Counted from the stretch's first letter, positions 46,367-58,100 are shown. The stretch: DNA of 64,000 bases from Prostheceraeus crozeri (GCA_907163375.1 CAJQUW010011522.1:160079-224078); one strand, 5' to 3'. Made by a program: numbers and translations. Notes: generated by a model from the letters alone, not told the origin.

Positions 46367-48287
46367 ACTGAATGCGTCCCTGTTGCCTTTCATTCCGGTC
46401 CAGAGACGCAGTTATTGGAGGAACCAGCCGGAATCAGAGAGAAGCCCCGACCTTCTTCAATGCAGAGACAAGGCACAGAATAATATGTACTGAGATTTTT
46501 GTATTTGGATTAATAGAACTACATGTATGGCAATTTCAAATCCATGGCACATGTGCATGTCATTCAACTCGACATACATGTACATGTACGTACCGTAATC
46601 TGCTAATTAAGTGCCACACTTTCATATCACATATTTTGTGTCGCATATGTTTTGTTTCGTTGTTTTGATACTAATCAGGTATGCCCGATGTAAAATTAGA
46701 TACTTATACATTCCGTTGCTTGTTTTGTTGTCTTACATGCAAATAATGCTCATGTGTTTGAAATATGAGACTCAGTTATAGCCTACATGTATTTACACAA
46801 GGCATTACATGGTTAATGACAGATGTCACATAATTTCATGGGCTGTGTATTAACACTAAAGATTTAAGACTCTACGAAGAATGAGTATGACGTGACATGA
46901 TGCATAAAGTCAAATGAAAATCGTAAATGTACATGTTCAACATTTTCTGATAGGCCTATCTCACATGTAGACCTAGGTGTACAATTACATCGAAATGGTG
47001 TTCATCAAGGTTAGTTCTATCATACTTGAGAGCATTAGCACAGTTTTATGCCATGAAATCAGCTTAAAATACAAGCACATCACTCGAGAGGTAATAAGTA
47101 GAAACATATGGTGTTTTTGCGTGGTGGCACTCAAACTGAGATTTATGATTTACCAACGAAGAACATACTTTCAACATCCATGAAGAGTAAATCGAATAAA
47201 AGGCAATTATGGCACTGAAGATGATGAGTCTTGATTGTTTTTCAAATTAGAGATCACTTATAATATGAATAACTTAGCTTGTCTAAAATGTGTGAGCTCA
47301 AACGCGTTTTTAGCTCTCCTGAAAACGTTTCAAAATGGTTCATACGGTGTTCTTGCTTGGTACGGCAGACTTGATCTGATGCTGTTAAAACATGGGAAAT
47401 GTTTATGAATACACGCGGGAGAGCGTTTATAGTTTGCGCGTCGTCTACGGTTGTCTGCGCTGCCGCTTGAACCACGGATGAACCGCTAAGCATGTTCTGT
47501 CTTCCCTGAGCATGAAATTGAGGTCCTATCACATTGTTTAGTATCTGATACATGCAGACACATGAGACGTAAAGTCTATATAAACTTAACTATATAACAG
47601 ATATTGCAACAATATCCCGCATAGCCACGGATGTTTAGGGTCATGTGTAATTACGCGTGATTGAGCGTGGCATGTCACCTAGTGTGGTTCAGTGTCGTTC
47701 AGCCTTGGTATTAAACATATACGAAAATATGGTACTATTATAAGTCAACTAGATTTGGCACAATATCGGTTGTGTTAGGAAGCGACTTCACGTCGTGTAC
47801 TGCTACAGCGAAGCCTCAGATTAATTTTATTAAAATTTCGTAAATCCTTCCCATCTGCCCATTATTCTAAATTCATCCATGCATATCGGAAATAGGCCTA
47901 TCCGGAGCCATAGTCGCCATATATTGATCCTCAAAACAGATATGGAGATCTGAAACTCATCAATTTATGCGATGAAAGCTTTGTCAGCAGTCCTCTTTTG
48001 TTGTCGAACTATGAATATAATGATGGCATTCATATTGAACAATGATTCATGCTGAAATGTTCATGTAGGCGCGATCATGTGCGAGAGCAAAATATTCGCA
48101 TTTTGCAATTCAATGGCACATCACACATACATGAGGATGATGCAAACATTAGCAAACATGCTTCATAAAACATGCTTGTGTATATAATCATTTTTCATAT
48201 GATAATAAACAGTTTTGCATGAGAATTTCTACACCCTCTGAGATTTGGGGGGGAATCTAGCGGATCTCCAAGGCTTCTGAGGGTTAA

Positions 48288-48952
48288 AACTATGGTAGCT
48301 GTGACATGCGTTTGCACTAAAAATCACAAAGATAGGATTCCAAGTCATAACATTACCACAGGAGATCCAACATTCATGGAAAAATAGGATCAATTATCTT
48401 ATCACACATTGTACTTCTAAAAATCTAAATGAAGTTCTTGATGAAAATAATCAACTTGTAAAATGCTTGTTGAATAGTAGTATAGCTCAATTGTGAACGT
48501 GTTGAAATCCGAAAAAGTGTTTCCTGCAGCCCGTTGAGCTGAAATTGGTTGGCTCTACAAATCATGTTCGACAGTGCATGCCAATATTACTGGCAATTTA
48601 CGCAAATTTTCCTGTTTAAACTTATCATGTAGAATACTCTAAAAGTGATCACAGCATTCCCTCATTCATCAAATACCGGATGTATGTTGGTCGAATGTCT
48701 TAAATGATTCATTAGTTGTTCAAAACGAATATTTTCCACTTCTGTCAAAATCGGATGTCAATTTAACAATAAACCTATAAGACAAGGCAAAGCAAAAATG
48801 GCAAACACAGGATTTGATTGAAATTTGTTCACATGCAAAAATTTTGATTTACTGGATTACAGAAGCTTGTTTATAATAAGTTAAAAACATCAATGAAAAG
48901 GAATGGGCGCCAGCGTCAATGCAATGAAGACCATGAATATTCCACAGCTGAA
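48288..48952. other. No gene recognised
   Basis: Nothing is seen. Confidence 0.4.
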
Positions 48953-49242
48953 CCCTATCAACACTGAGGTGGAGGGGGCGAATCGGTACTTCCCCTGTCG
49001 CATTTTTGATGCGAGCATCATTTGGTGTGTATCAAAACATGTCAAAGTTAGTGATTTTGAAATGCTATATATGTAACGAAGACGAGCGAGCTAGATCACC
49101 AATTACCACCTTCAGATAGCTCACACACGAATGTAGTGTGAATTTCTTCTTATTCGGTATAATACTCTAAAAATTAAGGAGGAAGTGCGAATCAGCACCG
49201 AGGGATTCGACGTCCTTCAATGCCTATCTGGTATGGATAGGA
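48953..49242. mobile_element. Short piggyBac-type MITE, CCCTATCCAT family
   Basis: Left end CCCTATCAACACTGAGG, then CCCCTGTCGCATTTTTG as in 37394-38139; right end CTGGTATGGATAGGA followed by TTAA (49243-49246). The left flank TGAA is probably a mutated TTAA. At 290 bp it is an internally deleted or shorter family member. Confidence 0.75.
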
Positions 49243-49246
49243 TTAA

Positions 49247-49957
49247 TGAAGACAACAAGCTACATGGTTCGAGAGCTATTGACATTTTCTTCCTAAATTC
49301 GCGAACGAACTTCTTATTATTTTTAATATGTAGATTGTCACCCAACATCAGTAAAACCAAGTTGTACTTTCAGTCGTCTTGCAAGTTACAGAGCCTCAAA
49401 CATTGCAAAAGCCCATTCGTTTATGTAGCTCCATGTGCTCCCGAGTTTCATACACTCAATAACACATTGATCCAGCATACATTTGAAAGCTCAAAATGAG
49501 ATTTGCCATTTTTATGTTTATGATTGCATCATCAGGCAGAAATCCAACATTCCTCATTACCGATAGCTTGACCGATCTGCTGTTAAATATAATGGGCTTT
49601 TCATTAACTAAAATTCTGCCGGCAGAAAATTAAACCGATTTAATTATTCTGCCGGTAAAATTCCAATTGATGAACAGCCCCAATGAAAACGTCATGATAA
49701 CTGTTGTTATTTTCACAGATAAACTGCTGATCACAAAAATAATTTTCACGGAATTTCTTTTAAGCACAACACGGTTTGTTTATTGACTTTGTAAATTACG
49801 TGGCAGATGGTAAATGTGAGACAGAAAATTCATATTTCAACTTCAATTGTTTCTATTGTATTCCGACACGACGGCTTCCGTATCCCCTGCGTGTGTGATA
49901 CATTTATGTCATTCTTGGTTATTGTTTTAGTTTCTAGCAGGCCATACCAGCTTGTCC
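49247..49957. other. No gene recognised
   Basis: The 104-codon frame 49185-49499 starts inside the MITE and has no family signature. A short inverted repeat (TTCTGCCGGCAGAA at about 49614) is palindromic. Nothing else is seen. Confidence 0.4.
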
Positions 49958-50450
49958 ACAGAATTCGACAGTTCGTCTCTTCTTCTGTTTGACTAGAAAG
50001 GAAACATTGGAACATGCAACGTTAATGAATTGGCACAATCTGCTGACATAATACCATAGCAATCGAACAATGAGCAACCAGTTCAACATTCAACACGCCC
50101 AATTGCATGAAGTTTCAGTGACTGTTATCAACCGGATCACACAGCAAAGAGACACAGTCGATGTCAAGTTCTACAGAGAAGTTTGTGAACTTTTTTTCAT
50201 GCGCCTGCTAACTTTTTTAATAATGATCGGAGGGCCCCACATTATCGTGGAAACTTTTGTGCAATGATCTGATGAATTCTTCAAATTTGAAAGAATCGTA
50301 GCGATCGGAGCATTTTGAAGGAATTCACAGGAATCTACAAGCGGCGCACGACTATTTTTCCTATCTCTTCAAGGTATAAAATTTTCATTTTGACCACTTA
50401 TTAAGTTCCTGCATGTGCCATCGTTTTGAATCAGTTTGCATTTCTAGAAA
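49958..50450. repeat. Second copy of the repeat core found at 22936-23355
   Basis: Aligns along its length with 22936-23355: GTTTGACTAGAAAGGAAACA, TGGCACAATCTGCTGACATA, GTCGATGTCAAGTTCTACAG, GGCGCACGAC and TTAAGTTCCTG. It carries an extra segment (GTTTGTGAACTTTTTTTC at about 50179). Overlapping frames in the two copies (23046-23231 and 50070-50267) lose register at an indel, so the repeat is not protein-coding. Confidence 0.8.
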
Positions 50451-50696
50451 AGTGATACGGTTAAACTATCTACGGTAATTCTGTGAGCTCGTCAGATCAG
50501 CGTTAATTGTGATATGCTATGAATCGGTTTATCATCTATTCAACAGGAGTTCCTTTTTTCAGCATTTAGTTCAACCGACAGACTTATACATAGAAATCCA
50601 AATTTACTCTTTGCTCAAGCTAGTTGGACTACAATAGGTAACAGCATGTGTAATTTGCATGTCGAATACGCATGTGTAATTTCAAGTTTTGACTGA

Positions 50697-50797
50697 TGAT
50701 TCAGGCACCAACTTAGTTCCCACGACTGTGTCGTGACGGGGAGTCAATTTCCATTTTAGTCAACTTGAGATCAGCAATCAGTCTATTTCTATGAGAG
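50697..50797. repeat. Solo relic of the 242-bp unit edge
   Basis: CACCAACTTAGTTCCCACG, GAGTCAATTTCCATTTTAGT and CAACTTGAGATCAGCAAT then GTCTATTTCTATGA match the repeat edge seen near 20617-20684 and 21411-21447. It is diverged and not tandem here. Confidence 0.65.
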
Positions 50798-50799
50798 AC

Positions 50800-52430
50800 T
50801 GTTGTTTGTTTATCTGTGACAATAACGTAGGTTATCATGACGTTTTCATTATCTTTAACAGCAAATCGGTCAAGCACGCCAGACTGTTTGCAATACTTAA
50901 AAATCTATTTTTTTAATGTTATTCTGTTGGAAATAACGGAGTCAGGCTATTCTATAGCAAGCATGGGTGTATTCGGCCCCTAAAGATTTTCAACACTAAA
51001 AACGCGCTGACATTAGACCGATAACGATAACTACATATTTAGCGACAAATTGAAACAAAATCGCTCTGTGTGTGCAACGTAGCTGCTGCCGTTCATTATA
51101 ATCGTTGAGCCGAGATAAAATCGTTTCGATTTTTTGGTTACCGTTGTCATGCTGGTGTAAGCGGCCCTTGCATGTCAAAAGCGTGACCCTACATAGTGGC
51201 GGTTATTTCCGTCCTCGGACACTTCATAAAGACAATTACTGCAATGACAGGAATGATGCGATGGTATCTCTTCAAAGAATACCGAAGATGGTCTTGTTAA
51301 GGAAAAGTTATGTAAGGGAAAACGGACGATGCGTAATCTAGAAACCGTTTAGTGACGCAGGTCGAGCGTGTTCTTGTTCTGCATCGTCGTATCGGCATCT
51401 CACGCTTCCTTGCCATTGTCTTGTCAAACGGATTCATTTGCCATAATGTTTTGTACCTCCTGTCCTCTCACAGTCCTGTGTCGATGTCTGTTCATCTTAC
51501 TGGACGTTTTCAGTTGTTCCCTCAAAGAAGAAAACAAGCAGGAAAATGATCCAGCATGTGGTCCACGTATCTGTGACAAAGACTTGACTTTGTCCCCTCA
51601 AAAGAATGTGCAGTTGTTATATTTTGACCACCGCGTGCATCATATAGCGCCAGTTAAGGTGAACTCTGAACAAGGATGACTCATAGATGCATGCGCGAAT
51701 CGGTGGGGGTCTGAGGAAGGTGTTCAAGCTTGGGGGTTCAAAATGTCAAAAAAGCGATGACGTAATTACTGCACTTTGGTGACGGAGTTAAATTTAAAAA
51801 GATCAACAACAAGATTGCCACTAGTTAATGGAATCTTCCTCCTTTTTTAGTGCTGATGAAATATCCCCGTGGTTGAAATTGTGCTAGTGCTAAAAATGAA
51901 ATCATATTTCATGAATTCCTGAGTTCTCTAAATAGGTATGAAGAGGTTGGTTGAAGAGGTGGGTGAAATTTTTAATGAGAGAAGATGTGATTTCAAAGGT
52001 GTCAAGCAATGTTGCCAATCAGATGAAATTTGATACTGCTGGCTATAATTCCTTTCCGAAATTGCTAGGAAGTCATCTGGGTGATAAAGTCACCTTTCAA
52101 GGGTAAATCGTACTCAAATATTTCTTAGAAAACTCTACTTAATAACAAAACAGTTGAGTTTGTTTTCAATTTGAAATGAGAAATTTGGAACTGAGACTAA
52201 GAGGCAGACTTCACAGCTTTGACTTACGCATAAGTGACTCTTTTTGCATTATTAAGAATTAATAACTTAATTATTAAGTTATTATTAACTTTTATTTGCA
52301 GCATCAATTTGAAGTGAGTACTTAAATATACTATTTAAAATTATCACATCATCACTTCTGACCTCAAAGATCTCATTACTAGTTTACAACGTGCATTGAA
52401 GACACAGCTTGATGAGTTCGATAAATCCTA
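50800..52430. other. No gene recognised
   Basis: A perfect AT-only palindrome AATAACTTAAT/ATTAAGTTATT lies at 52261-52283. Overlapping frames at 51352-51679 show no signature. Confidence 0.4.
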
Positions 52431-52435
52431 TTTCT

Positions 52436-52830
52436 CTAAATGAAAACTTGCACACAGGAATGACAATTGAAATTTGGTAATGAGAACAGAATCTTCATAT
52501 CATTGAACTTCATGCCAAACCCTTTCATGCATGAATAATTTTCAAATATTATTTCGAAAAAATATTTTTTCAAATACAATTTGCGGGCGCTCTGGGCGTC
52601 GTACCAGGTTGTGAAGGGTGCCTTTAGAATAGCATTAATCTCTCCTTTTTTGGCAGCAATTTCTTGCCCATATTTGTTGCGCAATGATGTCGCAAAAGAT
52701 GCGGGTTGAAATGTTGTCAAAAGGCCACAAAGTGCATGGAAGGGTTGATAATTGGTCGGAACTTCTTCACTGCTTGACAAAATAGTCCGTAGGAAGGTGA
52801 TCGCATAACAAGGGTCCGAAAAGTTTTCTG
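52436..52830 (-). CDS. Unidentified reading frame, possible exon
   Basis: The minus strand stays open from about 52830 to 52436. The upstream half looks protein-like: NFSDPCYAITFLRTILSSSE, then EVPTNYQPFHALCGLLTTF, SLRNKYGQEIAAKKGEINAI and PFTTWYDAQSARKLYLKKYF. From about 52560 onward the residues become AT-driven (FFEIIFENY), suggesting that the real coding part ends there, perhaps at a splice donor. A stop codon lies just upstream of the open stretch. I do not recognise the family; it could be a host exon or part of an unlisted transposon. It lies 50 bp from the mariner element that starts at 52879. Confidence 0.3.
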
Positions 52831-52878
52831 AATTGCATTATTCTTTGTCAATTATAGGTTCAGACCAGAAAATAGCTA

Positions 52879-54697
52879 CAGGGTGCGGCAGAAAAACCAA
52901 GTGTTTTAATTTCGCTGTATCTCATTACATTTAGAAATAAAATAGAAATAACTGATGTCAATGTGTTCTTTAGGTCATAGCATTTACGTTTTTGTCCACA
53001 TTGGACCACAATTTATTATTTTTTGTAGCAGTTTTTTTAACTTAATAATTATCGTCATTTTCCCCTTTTATGCACTTAATGAAACGATGTTACAGTAAGA
53101 ACCTAAGTGCTTTGAAAACAAAAGCTTTTAACACATTCACTTTATTATGCATAGTGATCAAAAGCTTTAACACATTCACTTTATTATGCATAGTGATCAA
53201 GATTCAATCGATATCTTGAATGTCAATAAACGTTAGAAATTAACAGTTTTAAAACAGTTCACGCAAACTTGAAGAACCATTAACAGCAACAAGTCTGAGA
53301 GAATGACTGATTGGACTTTAGAACATCGCATCTTTGTGTACGACACTTTCGTAAAATGCAATGAATCTGTGACCACTGTCCAGCGTGAGTTCCGCCGCTA
53401 CTTCAATATCAATAGAAATGATTCAGTGCCTTCTCGGGACACCATCTTAAGATGGGTGAATAATCTTCGTACGCAAGAATCGCTATTGAAGAAAACACCA
53501 CCAGGGCGAATGCGTGAAGTGCGGACTCAACAGAATATTGACAGAGTCAGAGAAGCGGTGGAGCGAAGTCCGGACCGGTCAGTTAGAAGGCAAGCGGTTG
53601 CAATGGGAATCAGTGATCGAACGATGAGACGAATTTTGCATGAAGATCTTAACTTTCATCCATACAAAATGGCGATAGTAAACGAACTGAACACGAATGA
53701 TTATCCCCAACGATTGAAGTTTGCACAGGACATGCTTGCTCTCTATGAAAATGAGGATTTGAAGATCGCGATGAGTGTAGAAGCACACTTTCACCTTAAT
53801 GGCTCTGTCAATAAGCAAAACTGCAGATACTGGTCATCGGAGAATCCCCGGCTTACTCATGAAGCACCTTTACACAGTCCCAAGGTGACCGTGTGGTGTG
53901 CAGTTGGAAGATTTGGCATCATCGGACCTTACTTCTTTGAAGAAGGAGGAGTTACGGTAACCGTGACATCTGAGTGTTACGTCAATATGGTGAAAACGTT
54001 TCTCATCCCGGAGCTGAGAAGACGCCGTCTCAATCGTCGATCTCTCTGGTTTCAACAAGATGGCGCAACAGCACATACTGCTACAAAAACAATTAGTGTT
54101 CTTCGTGAGCTGTTCCCAAATGTACTCATTTCCAAATCTGGTGACATTGTATGGCCACCTCACTCGCCTGATTTATCGATTTGTGATTTCTTTCTTTGGG
54201 GTTGATTTAAGTCCTTAGTTTATAAGGACAAACCCCGCACTCTCGATGAATTGAAGAATTCAATAAGGAATCAAATCGCATCAGTCGGTGTCAATATGCT
54301 TGAGCGAGTCGAAACTAACTTTCAAGAGCGTCTTCGTTGTTGCGTTAAAGAGAACGGTCATCACATGAGTGATGTTATTTTCCATTCGTAATTTTGATGT
54401 TATTTCTGCTTGTCATGATATTTGTATTTTCAAAAAATGAATATTATGTTAAAAGCTTTTGTTTTCAAAACACTTAGGTTTTTTCTCCGATATAATTTCA
54501 TTAAGTGCATGAAAGAGCTATCTATAATTTTAAGTTAAAAAATCTACTTCTAAAAATATGAAATTGATGTCCAATATGGACAAAAACGTAAATGCTATGA
54601 TCCAAAGAACATGTATACATAAGTTATTTCTATTTTGTTCCAATATGTACTGAAATATAGCGTAATTAAAAACACTTGGTTTTTCTGCCGCACCCTG
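52879..54697 (+). mobile_element. Tc1/mariner-superfamily element with long inverted repeats
   Basis: The ends CAGGGTGCGGCAGAAAAACC and its complement lie at 52879 and 54697, each flanked by TA (52877-52878, 54698-54699). Imperfect inverted homology goes on for about 250 bp on each side (to about 53135 and from about 54449), sharing TTACGTTTTTGTCCA, AAAGCTTTT and CACTTAGGT. A 38-bp tandem duplication sits at about 53123-53199. The single transposase gene lies between. Length 1819 bp. Confidence 0.93.
53303..54391 (+). pseudogene. Mariner-type transposase, one stop and one lost catalytic Asp
   Basis: The frame starts MTDWTLEHRIFVYDTFVKCN and has a helix-turn-helix N-terminus (SVTTVQREFRRYF, TILRWVNNL, then TPPGR), a second helical DNA-binding part (RSVRRQAVAMGISDRTMRRI) and a DDE core. 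The first catalytic site reads MSVEAHFHLNG where relatives have SDEAHF, so Asp is replaced by Val at about codon 155. The second is FQQDGATAH and the third PDLSICDFFLWG; 41 residues separate the two Asp, the spacing of a DD41D-type group. A TGA at 54204-54206 interrupts after FFLWG, and the same frame continues FKSLVYKDKPRTLDELKNSI to TAA at 54389. With two lesions it is not active, yet it is otherwise intact, so it is young. Confidence 0.92.
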
Positions 54698-54978
54698 TAC
54701 TTATGCAGTGTATTGTAAAAAAATTGCTAGAAAGATGCACATCTGTACAAAATCTGGATAAGGTGCTTATTTAAATAGCACTAACAAATGTCTGATGTAA
54801 CAAACACAGTCCGTACTCTGGATGGGTAGGTATTTGAGGTATGCATACCTTTCATGAAAGAGAAAACGGAGGTCCGATGAACTTATGAGTAGTGTTTGTT
54901 GCTAGTATGTTCTACAGGTGCCAGAATACTTCCTTTGAACATTTAAATGACAGACAAAGTCATCTAGGAAAAATAATT

Positions 54979-56362
54979 ACAAAATGCAGTTATACTAAAT
55001 TTGCAAGACTATTTGTGGCAAGCGTTTTATTATTCACCACAAACAATTTATAGTAAACAGTTTATTGTTAATCAAACAATCTTAAACAGTGCATACAACT
55101 TCAGCGCAGTGTGACATAGCGCTCGGAACGTAGATCAACAGACTATTACTCACCCGAGGTGAAAATTTAACCGTGAAATCGAACAACAAGTCGCATTCAT
55201 TTATCTTGCAATACAGCGAACGCAAGCACATTGTGAAGCATTACTGGAAAACTGGCAATGCGATGGATGTTATTCGTATGTGGCCACATTACTTTGATTC
55301 CAATCCACCTAATCGGAAGACGAATTGCGCGACAAATTCGAAGCAACGGGATCAGTTACCGATGCTCCGCGTAGTGGAAGGCCAAAATCAGTTACAAATA
55401 GGGATGACGAGTTTGCTGCCGCTCAGTTTTTTTATAGAGAACTTTATAGAGATCGGCAGAATTAGGTATTGAACGGCGATCTTTACGACGATCTTGAAAG
55501 AAGTGGGATATAAATGCGACACGCCCAGGCTAATTCATGCCTGATCAAAGATGACGGTGACCGTCGCCTACAGTTCTGTGAAGTTTTAAAGCAGCAAATA
55601 GCTGAGACTCCAAAACTTTTGGACACCATTTTATGGTCCAACGAGACAAATTTTAAGTTGTCGGGTCATATCAGCCGACACAACTGTGCTTACTACGACA
55701 AAATTAATCCACACGTCACATTTGAAACGCAATTAAATCAACCTGGCGTAACCGCATGGGGCGCGATATCGTCAAGTCAAGTACTTGGTCCGTTTTTCCT
55801 TGAAGGATTTGTAACTGGCGAAAACTATTTGGAGATGCTCCAAACTTACGCTGTTCCTCAACTCGAATGGCTTCCAAATTTTTTATCTCTATGGTTTCAG
55901 CAGGACGGAACCCCACCGCATTTTTCACGAGATTATTCGGATACGATTTTCTGGGATAAGTGGATAGGAAGACGTGGAGGTCTATAATGGCCCTCGCGTT
56001 CACCCGACATCACGCTTTTGGACTTCTTCTTTTGAGGAGTCGTCTTAGACTTTGTCTTTAAAACGTCACCACCAAACATTGAACAGATGAAGGAAAAGAT
56101 TGTCCTAGCATTTGATAACATCCGGCAGAATCTGAATGTTTGTCAAAAACTGCAGAAGAGTTGTTGACATATGTGACTCATGTACTGCAGCTGACGGACT
56201 TCAATTTGAACATTTATGATATTGTTTTCATTTCTTAATATTGTTTGATTAATAATGAACTGTTTTATGAACATTTATGACGTGGTATACATTGCTTAAT
56301 GTTGTTTGACTAATAGTAAACTGTTTGCTACAAATAGTCCAGTGACTTTTGCCCACATTGTA
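54979..56362 (+). mobile_element. Second mariner-like element
   Basis: The right end reads GACTATTTGTAGCAAAC (complement of about 56322-56338) with ACAATGTGGGCAAAAGTCAC outermost, abutting a (TA)n run. The left end is diverged: ACAAAATGCAG and GACTATTTGTGGCAAGC at about 55006-55022 are its counterpart. Size about 1.38 kb, normal for mariner. The adjacent (TA)n prevents a clear reading of the TA duplication. Confidence 0.8.
55173..56166 (+). pseudogene. Mariner-type transposase, heavily disrupted
   Basis: Coding is spread over frames. The N-terminal region keeps ELRDKFEATGSVTDAPRSGR in one frame. The main part (55514-55987) reads ILWSNETNFKLSGHISRHN, then GVTAWGAISSSQVLGPFFLE, LWFQQDGTPPHF and WIGRRGG, and after a frame change WPSRSPDITLLDFFF. 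The first catalytic Asp is Asn (WSNETNF), the tryptophan of FFLWG is TGA, and frameshifts occur near 55450 and 55983. It is related to the transposase at 53303 but clearly a different, older family. Confidence 0.88.
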
Positions 56363-56383
56363 TATATATATATATATATATAT
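56363..56383. repeat. (TA)n microsatellite
   Basis: A pure TA run between the mariner right end and the PLE left end. Confidence 0.95.
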
Positions 56384-56419
56384 TGAATATTGAATATTGA
56401 AATTGAAAACAAGATTGCT

Positions 56420-58100
56420 AGGAGCGCACAACATGTTTCAGCAGGACGGATTCATCGAAACCTATCTTCTAGAAAGCATTTATACATCAGCAAATTCGAC
56501 AAAGGCAATGGCGTTGTCATTGACAAACGCAGTTCTTATGTTGAAAAAATGACCAATCTGCTCAGTGACAGCAGTCGTTTCAAACCATATTCATGTTGTG
56601 CCCGATCAAAGAAGGATCCGTTCATCCTCGAAGAGGATAGATTTATTCGCAGGCTGACTCAAATGAAAACGAGGGGCCTAATTTCTGATGCTATCTTTAA
56701 GACTGTCAAACCGGTTGGCTCTCAACCGGCGAGACTTTACGGGCTTCCTAAAATCCAAAAAAAACAAAGAAGACCCTCCTTATCGTCCGATCTTGAACAT
56801 GATCAATTCGTATCCTTCCAAATTAGCCAAGTGGTTGGACAATGTTCTCAAACCTCTCATTCCAAAAACGCATACTGTCAAAGATACTTTCGAGTTTGTG
56901 GATTCTCTGAATGGATTAAATTAAGAGAATACACAACTTATTAGCTACGATGTGAAAAATCTTTTCACGAGTATTCCTATTGAGGATACAATTGATCATC
57001 TCCCTATCAGAAAGCAGGCCCTTCGTGAACTTTTGAGGCTAGCCTACACGAACATCCTCTTCTCATTCGATGACAAGCTATTTGTGCAGACCGATGGAAT
57101 GTCTATGGGATCGTGTCTTGCCCCAACTATGGCCTCTTTTGCCATGGACATGATAGAAACTCGCATGAAAAACTTCAACGGTTCTCTCCCTGTCTATTAT
57201 AAACGTTGCGTTGATGACATATTTTGCATTTTTGACAAAAGCTCCGATGCTTCCGCCTTTCATGAATTTCTGAATACCCTTCATCCTGATATCAAATTCA
57301 CGATGGAGCGAGAAGTCAATGAAAGTCCTGTGTTTTTAGATACCAAAGTTGCCAAAAAGTGAGAATGCCTTCGATATCGCTTGGCACCTCAAAGAAACAA
57401 ATACTGGCATTTACATCCCTAATTCTGCTTATGCTCCCAAACGCAATCGCTTGGCTGCTATGAATTCACTCTTTTATCGCGCCTTGAAATTGAATTACAT
57501 CCTAATAATTATCAAAACTCCGTTTCTGCTATTCAAGCTCTTTTTTCAAAAAACGGATTTTCTGAAAGAACTATTTTGCGCATGCGAGAAAAGGTTGAGG
57601 GAAGACACAAAGCCAACGTTGCTCGACCAAACGCTCATGACGACTTTAAATTTATAACATGGAGCTTCCCCCACATTTCGGAGAGTGAACAAAATCTTCA
57701 TTCTCGTGTAAAAGACATCAATAAGCTTTTACCGCCTGCCATGAAAGTTCGCCCCGTTTTTAAAACCTTGAAAACTGGCAATTTTTTCTCTAATAAGGAT
57801 AAAGTTGTGCCCGAATTAAAGTCTAATTTTGTGTACAAATACACATGTGATCACTGTGAAAAGTGTTACGTGGGCAGCTCTATCCGCCATTTTGCTACCA
57901 GAATCAACGAACATCTGAAAGCGTATCCAACACCAACCGAAATAAGCATGCATGTACATCCACCAAAGAAAGAAAATTTCGATATAATTGCCTGTACTGA
58001 AAACCCTAGATTTCTGGAATCAATTATAATAAAGAAGTCTGACTTTAGCACTATCATGAATGAAATGGCAAGCTCCATTAATACGCTGTTAGATTTGTAA
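56420..58100 (+). pseudogene. PLE polyprotein: reverse transcriptase plus GIY-YIG, disrupted
   Basis: In order: FDKGNGVVIDKRSSYVEKM (N-terminal PLE motif), ARLYGLPKIQKK, a frameshift in an A-run at about 56758-56766, then PPYRPILNMINSYPSKLAKW and KTHTVKDTFEFVDSLNG. A TAA at 56922 follows, and the same frame continues LISYDVKNLFTSIPIEDTID (motif A), LFVQTDGMSMGSCLAPTMAS (motif B) and YYKRCVDDIFCIF (motif C, with Cys for the usual Tyr but DD kept). After a frameshift near 57355 come IYIPNSAYAPKRNRL and then FVYKYTCDHCEKCYVGSSIR with TRINEHL (GIY-YIG, paired Cys in CDHC), ending at TAA 58098-58100. The enzyme pair would nick DNA and prime reverse transcription there. At least three lesions prevent expression. 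A likely short deletion lies between motif A and LPIRKQALRELL. Confidence 0.92.

Larger units (their letters stand above)
44828..47686 (+). mobile_element. Unclassified DNA element, CACTAGGTGACATGCC termini
   Basis: The left end CACTAGGTGACATGCC (44828) and right end GGCATGTCACCTAGTG (to 47684) are exact inverted repeats. Flanking GTTAAGTG (44820-44827) and GTTCAGTG (47687-47694) agree at 7 of 8 positions, a candidate 8-bp target duplication. Subterminal repeats: TACCAAGCAAGAACACCG occurs at about 44962-44979 and, as TTACCAAGCAAGAACACCG, at about 45136-45154, and inverted at about 47349-47366; CCAAACATCCGTGG-like words face each other at about 44875 and 47624. The CACTA start recalls EnSpm/CACTA, but those make 2-3-bp duplications, so I leave the superfamily open. 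It contains one small spliced gene and a tRNA-like head. Confidence 0.75.
44653..48283. mobile_element. piggyBac-type MITE (CCCTCAGAG family) split by a 2.86-kb insertion
   Basis: TTAA borders lie at 44649-44652 and 48284-48287. The left end (ACCCCAGAGATCTTA, then TTTTTCATACCCTATGAAACC and GGGGTCCTGTGGACCC) aligns with the complement of the right end of 26438-27406, and the right end closes CTTCTGAGGG. The homology runs on to GGAAAGTTGATTTT and AGTAAAACA (about 44758-44785) and resumes after 47686 at GTTCAGCCTT and CGAAAATATGG. Without the insertion the element would be about 770 bp. Confidence 0.85.

Noticed and set aside
47254..47553. 99-codon minus frame as a transposase of the unknown element
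   Set aside because: It overlaps the subterminal inverted repeats of the element, which explains its sequence; no domain is visible.
53579..54163. Minus-strand frames at 53579-53818 and 53870-54163
   Set aside because: They are antisense shadows of the mariner transposase.
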